Shown here one piece after another: positions 50,917 through 59,971 of a stretch of 64,000 nt of DNA (positions are counted from its first letter, which is position 1; each line of letters starts with the position of its first letter). Under the pieces are notes generated by a model that worked only from the letters and a program-made list of their open reading frames with translations, did not search any database and was not told where the DNA came from. A program made the position numbers and the translations under genes. This stretch comes from Myxococcales bacterium UBA1660 (lineage in GTDB: Bacteria; Myxococcota_A; Polyangia; Polyangiales; Houyiibacteriaceae): assembly GCA_002320815.1 (NCBI GenBank), contig DCLA01000126.1, forward strand, positions 1 through 64,000, in the 5' to 3' direction.

Positions 50917-53538
50917 TCAGCCGAGGTAGGCGCGGAGTTGGCGCTGGAGGCGCTCGAAGTCGTCGGCGCTGGCGTCTTCGCCGCGGAGCAGCGTGTCCAT
51001 GGGGCCGTAGGTGAGGAGGCCCCGCTCTTTCAGGGCGCGGATGGCCGTCTCCAGCTTGGGCTTGGAGATGCTCTCGCGATGCTCCAGCTCGCCGGCGAGG
51101 TACATGCGCTGACCGAGCTCGAGGGTCTTCTTGAGCCACTCCTTGCGCTGCATGCCGTCGACCTCGCCGCCCTTGGGCGGCAGGGTGCTCACCGCGCGGG
51201 CCGCAAGGAGGTAGGCCTCGAAGTAGCTCCGCAGCATGTCCCCGTAGACCTCGACGTTCTTGCCCGCGGCCGCGTCGCCGGCGCGCACCCCGTCCGCCCG
51301 CCGCTCGATCTCTCCCGACCGCTCCATGTCCGCGAGGGCCGCCTCCACCAGCTCGGCGGGATCCTCGGTCACGTTGAGCTCGTGCTCGAAGAGCGCCATC
51401 AGCTCGCCCACCCGCTCGACCAAGGTCGGCACGGCCACCGGTTCCTCGCCCACTTGGATGGCGTTGGCCACCAGCGCCGCGGGCACAAAGAAGTGCAGCA
51501 CGTTGTTCTTGTAGTACTCGAGCGCCATGCGACGCCGGCCGGGCACCCGGTAGATGGTCTCGCCGCCGGTCTCGTGCTCTTCGACGAGCCCCGCGTCCAC
51601 GAAGAGCGCGAGGGTCTCGTCCAGGGTGTCCTGCCGTAGCGCGCCCTCGGCGTCGGTGAGCGGGTCGGCGACCCGGGCGTCCTTGGCGCGCAGCGACGCG
51701 AAGAGCATCTCGATGCGGCTCCGGAGCTCGCCCATGCGGATCCCCCGCCGTCGATGCACCAGGAGCGCGGTGGCCACCATCGCCGCCGGCGTCACCACGG
51801 TGACCTGCTCGATGCGCCGCAGGGTCTCGTGGGCGATCTCCTGGACCATCCGCCGCCGCTCGGCCGGCGAGAGCCCGTCCACGTCCCGGTCCCCGAGCAT
51901 CTCGCTCAGCTCGAGGATCTCTCCGAACTGCACGTAGAGCCGCCCGTACTTCGACCGGAGCAGCTTCGGCGTCTCCAGGAGCCCGCCGAGGCTCTCCTTC
52001 TGCTTCTCGCCGCCACCCAGCTCGTGCACGTAGGAGCGCTCCTCCACGATGCGCTCGTAGCCGATGCTCACCGGGACGAAGGAGACGTTGGTCAGCCGCG
52101 CCTTCATCGCCGCGTCGACCACCATCGAGAGCAGCCCGAATTTCGGCGAGAGGAGCTTGCCGGTCCGGGAGCGGCCGCCCTCCAGGAAGAACTCGATGGG
52201 GAAGCCCTCGACGAGCAGCTTGCGGATGTAGGCGTCGACCAGCGCGGGGTAGAGCCTCTTGCCCTTGAACGAGCGCTTGATGAAGAAGGCGCCGCCCCGT
52301 CGCAGCAGGAAGCCGATGGGGAAGAAGTTGAGGTTGTCGCCGGCGGCGATCAACGGGGGCTGGAGCGCCTGCCGCTGCAGCAGGTAGCTGAGCACCAGGT
52401 AGTCCACGTGGCTCTTGTGGCTGGGCAGGTAGATCAGCGTCCCCCGCCGCGCGGCCTCCCGGACCCGCTCCACGCCCTCCTGGTCCACCACCAGGCCGTC
52501 GTAGATCCGCCGGAAGACCCAGGTGAGGACCTTGAGGAAGAAGAGCACGGCCCAGGGCTGCTGGTTCGCGGCCAGCTTCTCCAGGGCGGTCCGGGCTTCC
52601 TTCTCCACCTTGGCGACCGGGCGGTCGGTCTGCTTGGCGTTGGCCAGGATCTGCCGCCGGACGCGCGGGCTCCGCAGTAGCTCTTCCTGGATGCGCCCGG
52701 TGGTCTTCTTCACCGGCCCCTGGACCAGCTTCCGCTCGCGCTCGATGCGCCGGAGCAGCGCGTAGCGGACCTTGTCGGCGATCTCGCCATCGGTGAGGTC
52801 CTGGTGGTCTTCGATGAAGGCGCGCAGATCGAAGGCGGTTCCCGAGCGGAGCCGGGCGTTCCGGTAGTTGAACAGGAACTGGAAGAAGACCCGGATCTTC
52901 CCCGGCCACTCGACCGGCCCGAAGAAGAGGTCCACCAGGCCCCGCTTCTGCTGCGGGGGCCGCATGTTCCAGACGAAGGTCTGCGGGACCAGGAGGATGG
53001 GGACGTCGAGCTTCCGCTGGGTCTCCACCAGGGTCCGGATGAGGTCGGCCTCGGTCTCGCGACCGCGCCGGGCGGTGGATCCGAGCTTTGGCGGCTTCCG
53101 CAAGAAGAGGAGGGCGCTGAAGCCGTCCCGGACCACGCTGGCCAGCCCCTCTTCCTCGGGGATCTGCCGCCGGAAGCGGAGCCGCCGCTCGCCCCGGCCG
53201 AAGGGTTCCAGGATCCAGAGCCCCAGATCGTTGACGAAGCGGACCAGCGGGAGCGCGAAGCGCTTCACCAGGAAGTCGAGGCAGAGAAAGTCCAGGAACG
53301 AGATGGAGCGCGCGACGTAGACCACGACGCCCTTCTGGGCGGCCTGGCGGACCTCGTCGCTCCAGGACTCGTCGACCTCGATGTGGCGGAAGAAGCGCCG
53401 GTAGAGCCAGCGCATGAAGGGCCCCGGCCGATAGGGCTGCGAGCGCTCTGCGGCCGACACGCCGGGTGCCAGGACGATCGCTCCGCTCGCTTCCCCGCGC
53501 TCGGGCGGGGGAGGGGGCGCCTGGGGCTCGCTCTCCAC
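50917..53538 (-). CDS. plsB: Glycerol-3-phosphate 1-O-acyltransferase
   Basis: 873 residues, close to the usual ~800-870. The acyltransferase blocks are present: block I PSHKSHVDYL (HxxxxD), block II RRGGAFFIKRSF, block III EFFLEGGRSRTGK and block IV SFVPVSIGYERI. It makes lysophosphatidic acid from acyl-ACP/CoA and glycerol-3-phosphate, the first step of phospholipid synthesis, at the inner membrane. The start is GTG 53538 (VESEPQAPPPPPER). An N-terminal Pro-rich tail and the long C-terminal helical region are as in the family. It converges with the TIGR02757 gene, with a 13-nt gap. Confidence 0.95.
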   Translation of the reverse strand: MESEPQAPPPPPERGEASGAIVLAPGVSAAERSQPYRPGPFMRWLYRRFFRHIEVDESWSDEVRQAAQKGVVVYVARSISFLDFLCLDFLVKRFALPLVRFVNDLGLWILEPFGRGERRLRFRRQIPEEEGLASVVRDGFSALLFLRKPPKLGSTARRGRETEADLIRTLVETQRKLDVPILLVPQTFVWNMRPPQQKRGLVDLFFGPVEWPGKIRVFFQFLFNYRNARLRSGTAFDLRAFIEDHQDLTDGEIADKVRYALLRRIERERKLVQGPVKKTTGRIQEELLRSPRVRRQILANAKQTDRPVAKVEKEARTALEKLAANQQPWAVLFFLKVLTWVFRRIYDGLVVDQEGVERVREAARRGTLIYLPSHKSHVDYLVLSYLLQRQALQPPLIAAGDNLNFFPIGFLLRRGGAFFIKRSFKGKRLYPALVDAYIRKLLVEGFPIEFFLEGGRSRTGKLLSPKFGLLSMVVDAAMKARLTNVSFVPVSIGYERIVEERSYVHELGGGEKQKESLGGLLETPKLLRSKYGRLYVQFGEILELSEMLGDRDVDGLSPAERRRMVQEIAHETLRRIEQVTVVTPAAMVATALLVHRRRGIRMGELRSRIEMLFASLRAKDARVADPLTDAEGALRQDTLDETLALFVDAGLVEEHETGGETIYRVPGRRRMALEYYKNNVLHFFVPAALVANAIQVGEEPVAVPTLVERVGELMALFEHELNVTEDPAELVEAALADMERSGEIERRADGVRAGDAAAGKNVEVYGDMLRSYFEAYLLAARAVSTLPPKGGEVDGMQRKEWLKKTLELGQRMYLAGELEHRESISKPKLETAIRALKERGLLTYGPMDTLLRGEDASADDFERLQRQLRAYLG

Positions 53539-53613
53539 CCGGTGATGCTAACGCTCCCTGGCCGCCCGGCCAGGTTTGTTTCTGACCCCGCGCGGGGCCG
53601 GGGCCCGGACGTG

Positions 53614-53649
53614 CGCGCGGCCGCCCCGGAGAACCGGAGCGGCCGCGCG
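53614..53649 (-). terminator. GC-rich hairpin after the exported-protein gene
   Basis: 53614-53629 pairs with 53634-53649 (16-bp stem with one mismatch, 4-nt loop). It lies just past the stop of the minus-strand gene at 53672, and between that gene and plsB. No T-tract is present. Confidence 0.6.
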
Positions 53650-53671
53650 AGAGGGCGGTATCGGCCCGAGG

Positions 53672-54412
53672 TCAGAGCGACACGTTCACCGCTCGGACCT
53701 GGCCCGCGCTGAGGCTGAGCTCGAAGGTTCGCGTCCCGTAGACCCCCTCGTAACCGGGCTCGGGGGTCACGACGAGCTCGTAGGTGCCGGCCTCCACGGT
53801 GGCGTAGACGCCGCTGCCCAGGGTGCCGACCACGCGCCCGTCCTTCTTCAGGGTGGCGCGCCCGGGGATCCTCTGACCGTCGTGGAGGGCGGTGACGGTG
53901 AGCCGCGCGGTCTGGAAGCGGGCGGCCAGGGCGGCCACGCGGCCGTCGCGGACGCTGACCCGCTGGGTCTGGACCACCGGGTAGACGGTGCCCGAGAGGC
54001 GGACCTCGGCGGTGTAGTCCCCGGCGGGGAGCCGGGTGGCCGGGTCCAGGCACCGGCCGCTGGCCACGACCCGGCTCCCGTCGAGGACCCGGTAGGTGGC
54101 CTCGGCGGCGGCGCCGTTCTCGCTGACCTGGCAGGTCAGGCTGCCGGTCCCGCTGGGCGTCGCCGGCTGGGTGGTGGCGGTGGTGCCCGCCGGGATGGCG
54201 ACGCGGGTGACGCCGGGCCGCACCGTGACCCGGGGGGTCTCGAGCCGGGTTCCGCTGGGGACCGCGACCCGAGTGGCGGTCACCGGGGTCGGGGACGCGG
54301 CCGAGACCACCTGCGTCGCCGGCCGGGCGATCGCCATCTGCCGGACCGGGGTGGTCGGGCCGAGGGTGTTGCCGAAGAGGCCGAAGAGGGACAGGAAGAG
54401 GGCGGTTTTCAT
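53672..54412 (-). CDS. Exported hypothetical protein, Thr/Val/Pro-rich with carboxypeptidase-regulatory-like domains
   Basis: 246 residues from ATG 54412 (MKTALFLSLFGLFG), with a short signal-like N-terminus and no lipobox. The first ~110 residues are Thr/Pro/Val-rich, with tandem motifs (TATRVAVPSGT, RVTVRPGVTRVAIPAGT). Two beta-sandwich-like segments follow, ending with VEAGTYELVVTPEPGYEGVY, similar to the carboxypeptidase regulatory-like or PEGA-type fold. Two Cys (LTCQVSE and RCLDP) may form a disulfide. It is secreted or periplasmic; function unknown. Confidence 0.75.
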   Translation of the reverse strand: MKTALFLSLFGLFGNTLGPTTPVRQMAIARPATQVVSAASPTPVTATRVAVPSGTRLETPRVTVRPGVTRVAIPAGTTATTQPATPSGTGSLTCQVSENGAAAEATYRVLDGSRVVASGRCLDPATRLPAGDYTAEVRLSGTVYPVVQTQRVSVRDGRVAALAARFQTARLTVTALHDGQRIPGRATLKKDGRVVGTLGSGVYATVEAGTYELVVTPEPGYEGVYGTRTFELSLSAGQVRAVNVSL

Positions 54413-54512
54413 GGCGTTTTTCCGGTGTGTTGCCCGGAGCGAGGCGCTCCGTGGTACAGCCCCATGGACGAGGCCCCGGCCCCCTTCATTCAATTTTGAC
54501 CTTGCGCTCGGC

Positions 54513-54541
54513 TTGACTCTCCTTCGTCAGCCGGCTACTAG
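54513..54541 (+). promoter_or_regulatory. Sigma-70-type promoter for rplM-rpsI
   Basis: TTGACT (54513-54518), 17-nt spacer, TACTAG (54536-54541). This is the best promoter-like match in the window. It leaves a 5' leader of about 50 nt before the rplM ATG. Confidence 0.7.
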
Positions 54542-54597
54542 ACGCGCCCCCTCGAGGCCGGACTCCATTCCGCCGAGGATTTCTTTACGAGGCAGCC

Positions 54598-55026
54598 ATG
54601 CGCACCGACAGCGCTTCTACCACCGATACCGACCGGTCCTGGTTCGTCCTGGACGCATCCGACATCCCCCTCGGGCGCCTCGCGTCTCGAGTTGCCAGCG
54701 TGCTTCGTGGTAAGCACCGCCCGGATTTCGCCCCCCACGCCGACAACGGTGACTTCGTCATCGTCGTCAACGCGGACAAGGTGAAGCTGACGGGTAACAA
54801 GCTCGATCAGAAGCGCTGGTACCACCACTCCCACTACCCGGGTGGGCTCAAGGAGGAGCGCTACCGCCACCTCCTCGGCCGTCGTCCCGAGTTCGTGATC
54901 GAGAAGGCCGTCAAGGGCATGCTGCCCAAGACCAGCTTGGGCCGTCAGCAGGCGCGCAAGCTCAAGGTCTACGCCGGCGACAAGCACCCCCATGCGGCTC
55001 AGAAGCCCGAGCCCTTCAAGTTCTGA
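54598..55026 (+). CDS. rplM: 50S ribosomal protein L13
   Basis: 142 residues with typical L13 sequence: WFVLDASDIPLGRLASRVAS, NGDFVIVVNADKVKLTGNKL, YYHHSHYPGG-like, RRPEFVIEKAVKGMLPK, and KLKVYAGDKHPH. It is one of the first proteins to bind 23S rRNA. GAGGCAGCC precedes the ATG. It forms the conserved rplM-rpsI operon with S9, 11 nt downstream. The ~11-residue N-terminal extension before WFVLDA is slightly longer than in E. coli. Confidence 0.98.
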   Translation: MRTDSASTTDTDRSWFVLDASDIPLGRLASRVASVLRGKHRPDFAPHADNGDFVIVVNADKVKLTGNKLDQKRWYHHSHYPGGLKEERYRHLLGRRPEFVIEKAVKGMLPKTSLGRQQARKLKVYAGDKHPHAAQKPEPFKF

Positions 55027-55037
55027 GGTAATCGAGA

Positions 55038-55448
55038 ATGGCAAGGCCCAAGGTCATCGACGGCCGGTTCTACGGCACCGGCAAGCGCAAGACCGCCGTC
55101 GCGCGCGTCTTCCTGAGCGAGAACGGCTCGGGACAGTACAAGGTCAACGGACGGACGTTCGAGGACTACTTCCCTCGTGACGTGCTCCGCATGATCATCG
55201 AGCAGCCCTTCGACGCGACCGCCAAGCGTGGCGCGTTCGACGTCGAGGTCACCGTCCAGGGTGGCGGCGTGGCGTCCCAGGCCGAGGCCGTGCGTCACGG
55301 CATCTCCCGCGCCCTGGTCGCGTTCGAGGATTCGCTGAAGCCGGACCTCAAGCGTGCCGGTCTTCTCACCCGCGACGCGCGTGAGAAGGAGCGGAAGAAG
55401 CCCGGTCAGCCCGGCGCCCGCAAGAAGTTCCAGTACTCGAAGCGCTGA
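55038..55448 (+). CDS. rpsI: 30S ribosomal protein S9
   Basis: 136 residues: GTGKRKTAVARVFLSENGSG at the start, GGGVASQAEAVRHGISRAL in the middle, and the basic C-terminal tail GARKKFQYSKR, which reaches the P-site tRNA. This is the canonical S9 sequence and length. Second gene of the rplM-rpsI operon, followed by a stem-loop at 55467-55501. Confidence 0.98.
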   Translation: MARPKVIDGRFYGTGKRKTAVARVFLSENGSGQYKVNGRTFEDYFPRDVLRMIIEQPFDATAKRGAFDVEVTVQGGGVASQAEAVRHGISRALVAFEDSLKPDLKRAGLLTRDAREKERKKPGQPGARKKFQYSKR

Positions 55449-55466
55449 ACCCGCTTCGTCCGGATT

Positions 55467-55501
55467 CGAAGGCCGCTGGCGACTCTCGCCCGCGGCCTTC
55501 G
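55467..55501 (+). terminator. Terminator hairpin after rpsI
   Basis: CGAAGGCCGC (55467-55476) pairs with GCGGCCTTCG (55492-55501), a 15-nt loop between. TCGTTTCG follows, giving a weak T-tract. It starts 18 nt past the rpsI stop. Confidence 0.65.
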
Positions 55502-55584
55502 TCGTTTCGAATCGTGTCGTTCCGCCCGGTTGCACGGGCGAACCATCCGGCGAAGGATCGCCGGCGACACCCGGAGGATCCCCC

Positions 55585-56637
55585 GTGAGCACCGAGACCA
55601 TCCGCGCCGCCGTCGTCGGCGCCACCGGCTACACCGGCGCCGAGCTCCTGCGCCTCTTGCACGGCCACCCGCGCTTCCAGATCGCCTACGTCGCCGGCCA
55701 CTCCAAGGCCGGCCGGCCGATCGCCGAGGTCCTGCCCACCTTCACCGGGATCCTCTCGGGCGAGGTCGAGGCCTTCGACGCCGACGCGATCGCCGACCGC
55801 GCGGACGTCGCCTTCTGCGCGCTGCCCCACGGGGCGAGCGCACCCTCGGTGGCCGCGCTCCGGGACCGCGGAGTGACCGTCTTCGACCTCAGCGCCGACT
55901 TCCGGCTGGCCGACCTCGACGTCTACGCCGAGTGGTACGGCGAGCACGGCGCGCCCGAGCGGCACGCCGAGCGGACCTACGGCTTGGTGGAGCTCAACCG
56001 GGAGGCCCTGGCCACCGCCGATCTGGTCGCGGTCCCGGGCTGCTACCCCACCGCGAGCATCCTGGCGCTCTGGCCCGCGTTGGAGAGCGGGCTGGTCGAT
56101 CCGCGAGGGCTGGTGATCGACGCCAAGAGCGGGGTCTCCGGCGCCGGCCGGTCGCCGTCGCCCAAGACGCACCTGCCCGAGACGGCCGAAGGGATCCGCG
56201 CCTACAAGGTCGGCGGCCAGCATCGACACACGCCGGAGATCGAGCAGGAGCTCTCCCGGGCGGCCGGGGCCCCGCTGCGCCTCACGTTCACGCCGCATCT
56301 GGTGCCCATGACCCGGGGGATCCTGGTCACCGCCTACGCCATGGCCGCGCCGGGCGCGACCGCCGCGAAGCTCACCGAGGTGGCCCGGGCCCGCTACGCC
56401 GGCTCGCCTTCGGTCTCGGTCCTCGAGCCGGGGCAGCACCCGGACACCCTCTGGGTCCGGGGCAGCAACCGGGTCCACGTGGCCTACGCCCTCGACGAGC
56501 GCGCCGGCCGGGTGGTGGCCATGGCCACCATCGACAACCTGGTGAAGGGCGCCGCCGGCCAAGCGGTCCAGGGCGCCAACGTCCGCTTCGGGCTCGCCGA
56601 GGGCGCCGGGCTGGGGATGTCGGCCACCTGGCCGTAG
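55585..56637 (+). CDS. argC: N-acetyl-gamma-glutamyl-phosphate reductase
   Basis: 350 residues from GTG 55585, with GGAGG just upstream. The NADP-binding start VVGATGYTGAELLRLL, the catalytic Cys C153 in VPGCYPTAS, the KSGVSGAGRSP loop, and the His region VGGQHRHTPEI are all present. It makes N-acetylglutamate semialdehyde in arginine synthesis. No other arg gene is adjacent. It stands alone between rpsI and a phosphoesterase gene, so regulation with ribosomal genes is unlikely given the terminator. Confidence 0.96.
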   Translation: MSTETIRAAVVGATGYTGAELLRLLHGHPRFQIAYVAGHSKAGRPIAEVLPTFTGILSGEVEAFDADAIADRADVAFCALPHGASAPSVAALRDRGVTVFDLSADFRLADLDVYAEWYGEHGAPERHAERTYGLVELNREALATADLVAVPGCYPTASILALWPALESGLVDPRGLVIDAKSGVSGAGRSPSPKTHLPETAEGIRAYKVGGQHRHTPEIEQELSRAAGAPLRLTFTPHLVPMTRGILVTAYAMAAPGATAAKLTEVARARYAGSPSVSVLEPGQHPDTLWVRGSNRVHVAYALDERAGRVVAMATIDNLVKGAAGQAVQGANVRFGLAEGAGLGMSATWP

Positions 56638-56681
56638 GGCTCCGGTCCCCCATTCGCTCCTCGATCCCCTAGGCTTCCGCC

Positions 56682-57563
56682 GTGCGCTTCCTCCACTTCA
56701 GCGACATCCACCTCGAGCAGGGTTTCCGCGAGGTCTCCAGCCGCCGCTTCCTCAACAAGCGGCTGGTCGGCTGGATGAACCTCCGGCTCCGCCGGGCGAA
56801 GCACTACAAGAACGCGCCGGCCAAGGTGCGGGCCCTGGCCGATCTGGTCGAGCGCGAGAAGGTAGACGTGGCCCTCTGCAGCGGCGACTACACCGCCCTG
56901 GGGACCGAGCCCGAGATCGTCTATGCGCGCGAGTGCATCGAGCCCATCCGGGCCGCGGCCCAGGCCTACGTCACGGTGCCCGGCAACCACGACGTCTATC
57001 TCCCCGACGCGCTGGGGATCTTCGAAGAGCACTTCGCCGACGTGCTCACCACCGACCTGCCCGACCTGGCCGGCGACGACCTCTGGCCGCAGGTCCGGCT
57101 CTTCGACGGCGTCGCGGTGATCACCGTGAACAGCGCCCGGCCGAACCCGCCGATCTCCCGCTCCAGCGGGCGCATCCCCGACGACCAGCTCGCCGGCCTC
57201 GAGGCCGCGCTGGCACATCCCGAGGTCCAGAGCCGCTTCGTCTTCGTGATGACCCACTACGCGCCACGGTTGAAGAGCGGCCGACCGGACACGCCCAACC
57301 ACGGTCTGGAGAACGCCGACGAGTTCCTCGCGCTCTTGGCGCAGGTCCCGCGGGGCGCCATCTGCCACGGCCACGTGCACAAGTGCTTCCACGTGCAGGT
57401 CCCGGAGACCCCGATGACCCTCTTCGGCGCGGGGAGCACCACCCAGGCCGGCGCCGAAGGCCTCTGGCTCTTCGACATCGGGGAGGGCGGGGCCCACGCC
57501 ATCCGCGGGCACTGGACCGGCGAGGCCTACGAGCTGGATCCGGCCGCGCGCGTCGACCTCTGA
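56682..57563 (+). CDS. Cytoplasmic metallophosphoesterase
   Basis: 293 residues from GTG 56682. All five calcineurin-like blocks are seen: HFSDIHLEQG, CSGDYTALG, VPGNHDVYLPD, VMTHYAP and CHGHVHK. No signal peptide or TM, so it is soluble. The substrate may be a nucleotide, cyclic nucleotide or phosphoester and cannot be told from the motifs. A TAGGCT hexamer 6 nt before the GTG suggests a leaderless transcript. Confidence 0.9.
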   Translation: MRFLHFSDIHLEQGFREVSSRRFLNKRLVGWMNLRLRRAKHYKNAPAKVRALADLVEREKVDVALCSGDYTALGTEPEIVYARECIEPIRAAAQAYVTVPGNHDVYLPDALGIFEEHFADVLTTDLPDLAGDDLWPQVRLFDGVAVITVNSARPNPPISRSSGRIPDDQLAGLEAALAHPEVQSRFVFVMTHYAPRLKSGRPDTPNHGLENADEFLALLAQVPRGAICHGHVHKCFHVQVPETPMTLFGAGSTTQAGAEGLWLFDIGEGGAHAIRGHWTGEAYELDPAARVDL

Positions 57564-57675
57564 GCTAGCGCACGGTCGTGGCGGGGGGGCACGGCGCTCC
57601 TCGACGAAATCGTTGGCTTTTTGCTCGTCGGCCTCGGAGCGTTCGGCCGATGGGGTCTCCGCTTCCCGGGGACGG

Positions 57676-57703
57676 TTGACCGATGGAGGGGGCGTGCTAT
57701 TCC
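57676..57703 (+). promoter_or_regulatory. Candidate promoter of the atp operon
   Basis: TTGACC (57676-57681), 16-nt spacer, TATTCC (57698-57703). It leaves a leader of about 140 nt before the first atp ATG, in the 283-nt gene-free interval that follows the phosphoesterase gene. Nothing else was recognised in that interval. Confidence 0.45.
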
Positions 57704-57846
57704 GCGCGCGCCGAGGCCCCCGGGGCCCCCGAGCCCACCACATCCGCGGGAACGTCTCCCGCTCTTCGACGGGGTTGGGTCGCGCTTTCAGCGGCCCTAG
57801 CTCCCACCGCGGCACCCCTCGGCGCCCACGAAACTCCGAGAAACGC

Positions 57847-58311
57847 ATGCATCTCCTCAGCGCTCTCCTCTCCGAAGGCAGCCTCATCGACCTGGATGGA
57901 ACCTTCTTCATCCAGATGGGGCTCTTCCTCGTCGCCTTCTTCATCCTCAAGACCCTGGTCTTCGGACCGGTCGTCCGCCTCATCGAGAAGCGGGAAGAGA
58001 TGATCGACGGCGCCCGTCTCCTCGCCAAGGAGCTGCAGGCCGAGGCGGCCTCCTCCGAAGACGAGCTCGCCGCGCAGATGCGCGCCGCCCGCCTCAAGGC
58101 CGGCGAAGAGCGCGAGAAGCTCCGCGCCGAGGGCAAGCGCCTCGAGGCGCAGGTCCTCGAGAAGGTCCGCGCCGAGACCGCCAAGGAGCTCGCCGGCGCC
58201 GAGGCCACCCTGGACAAGGAGGCCGCCAAGGTCCGCGCCGAAATGCAGGCGCAGACCCCGGTCCTCGCCAAGCAGATCGCCAGCAAGCTCCTCGAGCGGG
58301 AGGTCGCGTGA
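57847..58311 (+). CDS. atpF: ATP synthase F0 subunit b' (AtpF')
   Basis: 154 residues from ATG 57847. A single N-terminal membrane helix (GLFLVAFFILKTLVFGPVV) is followed by a long charged helix rich in Glu/Lys/Arg/Ala (for example RAARLKAGEEREKL), the peripheral stalk that binds delta. Two b-type genes in tandem make a b/b' heterodimer, as in photosynthetic bacteria and many Deltaproteobacteria. Its stop overlaps the start region of the next b-type gene by the GTGA at 58308-58311. Confidence 0.9.
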   Translation: MHLLSALLSEGSLIDLDGTFFIQMGLFLVAFFILKTLVFGPVVRLIEKREEMIDGARLLAKELQAEAASSEDELAAQMRAARLKAGEEREKLRAEGKRLEAQVLEKVRAETAKELAGAEATLDKEAAKVRAEMQAQTPVLAKQIASKLLEREVA

Positions 58312-58313
58312 CC

Positions 58314-59426
58314 ATGCGTACCAAGCTGACCCTTTTGGCTCTCCTCGCCGTGCCCACCGCGGGCTACGCCCAGGAGACCGAGACCCCGGCCGCGATGGAG
58401 GCCGCTCCGGCCGTCATGGCCGAGGCCCCGGCCGCGAGGTCGGCCGCCCCGGCGGTCATGGCCGCGCCGGCCGCCGACACGATGGCCGCGGCGATGGCGA
58501 CCACCACCGCCGCGCCGGTCGACCCCGCCGAGCTCGCCGCTCGCCGTGAGCGCCTGCAGCAGCTCCGCCAGGCCCGCGAGACCGCCCGCGCCGCCGAAAC
58601 CGAGGCCCAGGAGGCCGAGGTCGCCGCCGAAGCCGCGGAAGAGGCCGAAGACCAGGCCGAAGCGAACGCGGAAGAAGCCGGCGTGCCCGTCGACGCCGTG
58701 GACGAGATCGCCCTCGACACCACCGAGGACGAGCTCGAGGCCCTGGCCGAAGAGGACAACCTCGAAGGCGAGGATTTCGCCGACGAGACCGATCCGGCCG
58801 CCGCGATGCAGGAAGACGCGAATCTCCTCGAGAACATCGAGGAGACCGACTTCGCCGAGGCCCACGAGGCGCTCCACGGCGAGGGCGCCCATCACGTGAC
58901 CTGGGAGGCCATCTCCGGATCGAAGATGTTCTGGTCTTCGATCATCACGTTCATCATCCTCGTCGGCCTCTTCTACGCTCTGCTCTTCAAGAAGGGCAAG
59001 GCCGTCTCCGCCGCCCTGGTGAGCCGCCGCCGCGAGATCGAAGAGCACCTCGCCGAGGCCCAGCGCCTCAAGGCCGAGGCCGAGGCCAAGAAGGCCGAGT
59101 ACTCGGAGCGCCTCGCGGCGCTCGACGGGCAGCTCGAGACCCTCCGCGCCGACATGGTGCGCGCGGGCGAGAAGGAGCGCGACCGCATCGTGGCCGAGGC
59201 CGAGTCCAAGGCCGCCTCCATCCGCAAGGACGTCGAGTTCACCATCCAGCAGCGCATGAAGCAGCTGCGCGAGGACCTCGCCGCGGAGATGGCCACGGCC
59301 GCCATCGCCGCCGCCGAAGAGGTGCTCCGCTCCGAGACCCAGCCGGCGGACCAGCAGCGTCTCGCCGAGTCCTACCTGAAGAGCCTGGCCACGGCCGGCA
59401 CCAGCACCAAGGAGACGCAGGCGTGA
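58314..59426 (+). CDS. atpF: ATP synthase F0 subunit b with signal peptide and long acidic periplasmic extension
   Basis: 370 residues (372 if GTG 58308 is used), about twice the normal size. The C-terminal ~165 residues are a standard b subunit: TM helix at ~205-225 (SSIITFIILVGLFYALLF) and a long stalk helix. Before this come a signal peptide (MRTKLTLLALLAVPTAGYA|Q) and a ~180-residue region rich in Ala/Glu/Asp. It includes a predicted coiled segment (RRERLQQLRQARETARAA) and a strongly acidic patch (residues ~115-160). Because b is N-out, this would lie in the periplasm. The stop overlaps the start of atpH (GTGA-type, 59423). Function of the extension unknown. Confidence 0.9.
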   Translation: MRTKLTLLALLAVPTAGYAQETETPAAMEAAPAVMAEAPAARSAAPAVMAAPAADTMAAAMATTTAAPVDPAELAARRERLQQLRQARETARAAETEAQEAEVAAEAAEEAEDQAEANAEEAGVPVDAVDEIALDTTEDELEALAEEDNLEGEDFADETDPAAAMQEDANLLENIEETDFAEAHEALHGEGAHHVTWEAISGSKMFWSSIITFIILVGLFYALLFKKGKAVSAALVSRRREIEEHLAEAQRLKAEAEAKKAEYSERLAALDGQLETLRADMVRAGEKERDRIVAEAESKAASIRKDVEFTIQQRMKQLREDLAAEMATAAIAAAEEVLRSETQPADQQRLAESYLKSLATAGTSTKETQA

Positions 59427-59965
59427 AGGCCAGCCCCATCGGTCGCCGCTACGCCCGCGCGCTCCTCGAGCTCGCGAGCGAGAAGGGCAACGTCCCCAAG
59501 ATCCGCATGGACCTCGAGAACCTCTCGGGCGTGTGGAACGAGTCGGAGGAGCTCCGCTCCACCTTCGAGAACCCGGCCATCGACGCCGACGCGCGACGCA
59601 AGATCGTCGACGCCATCGGTCGCCGCATGGTCCTCTCCCCCGAGACCATCAACACCTTCAAGCTCCTCTCCGATCGGCGCCGCACGCGCTTCCTCGGCGA
59701 GGTCGCCGACGCCTTCCTCGAGATGGCCGAGGAGAACGAGGGCCGCGTGATGGCCGAGGTGACCAGCGCCGCGCCCCTGGCGCCCGACTTCAAGGCTCGC
59801 CTCAAGGCCGAGCTCCAGAAGCTCGTCGGCAAGCAGGTCACCCTGGTCGAGAAGCAGGACCCCGCGCTCATCGGCGGGGTCGTGACCCGCATCGGCGACA
59901 AGGTCTTCGACGGCAGCGTCCGTCACCGCCTCCGCCAGCTCGAAGAGCGCCTCGCCGCTCAGTGA
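59423..59965 (+). CDS. atpH: ATP synthase F1 subunit delta
   Basis: 180 residues, normal length: SPIGRRYARALLELASEKG at the N-terminus (F1-binding six-helix domain) and VTLVEKQDPALIGGVVTRIG with VFDGSVRHRLRQLEERLA at the C-terminus, the OSCP signature that contacts subunits b/b'. The start is GTG 59423, overlapping the end of the b gene by 4 nt. It links the peripheral stalk to the alpha3beta3 head. Confidence 0.96.
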   Translation: MKASPIGRRYARALLELASEKGNVPKIRMDLENLSGVWNESEELRSTFENPAIDADARRKIVDAIGRRMVLSPETINTFKLLSDRRRTRFLGEVADAFLEMAEENEGRVMAEVTSAAPLAPDFKARLKAELQKLVGKQVTLVEKQDPALIGGVVTRIGDKVFDGSVRHRLRQLEERLAAQ

Positions 59966-59971
59966 ATTCCC

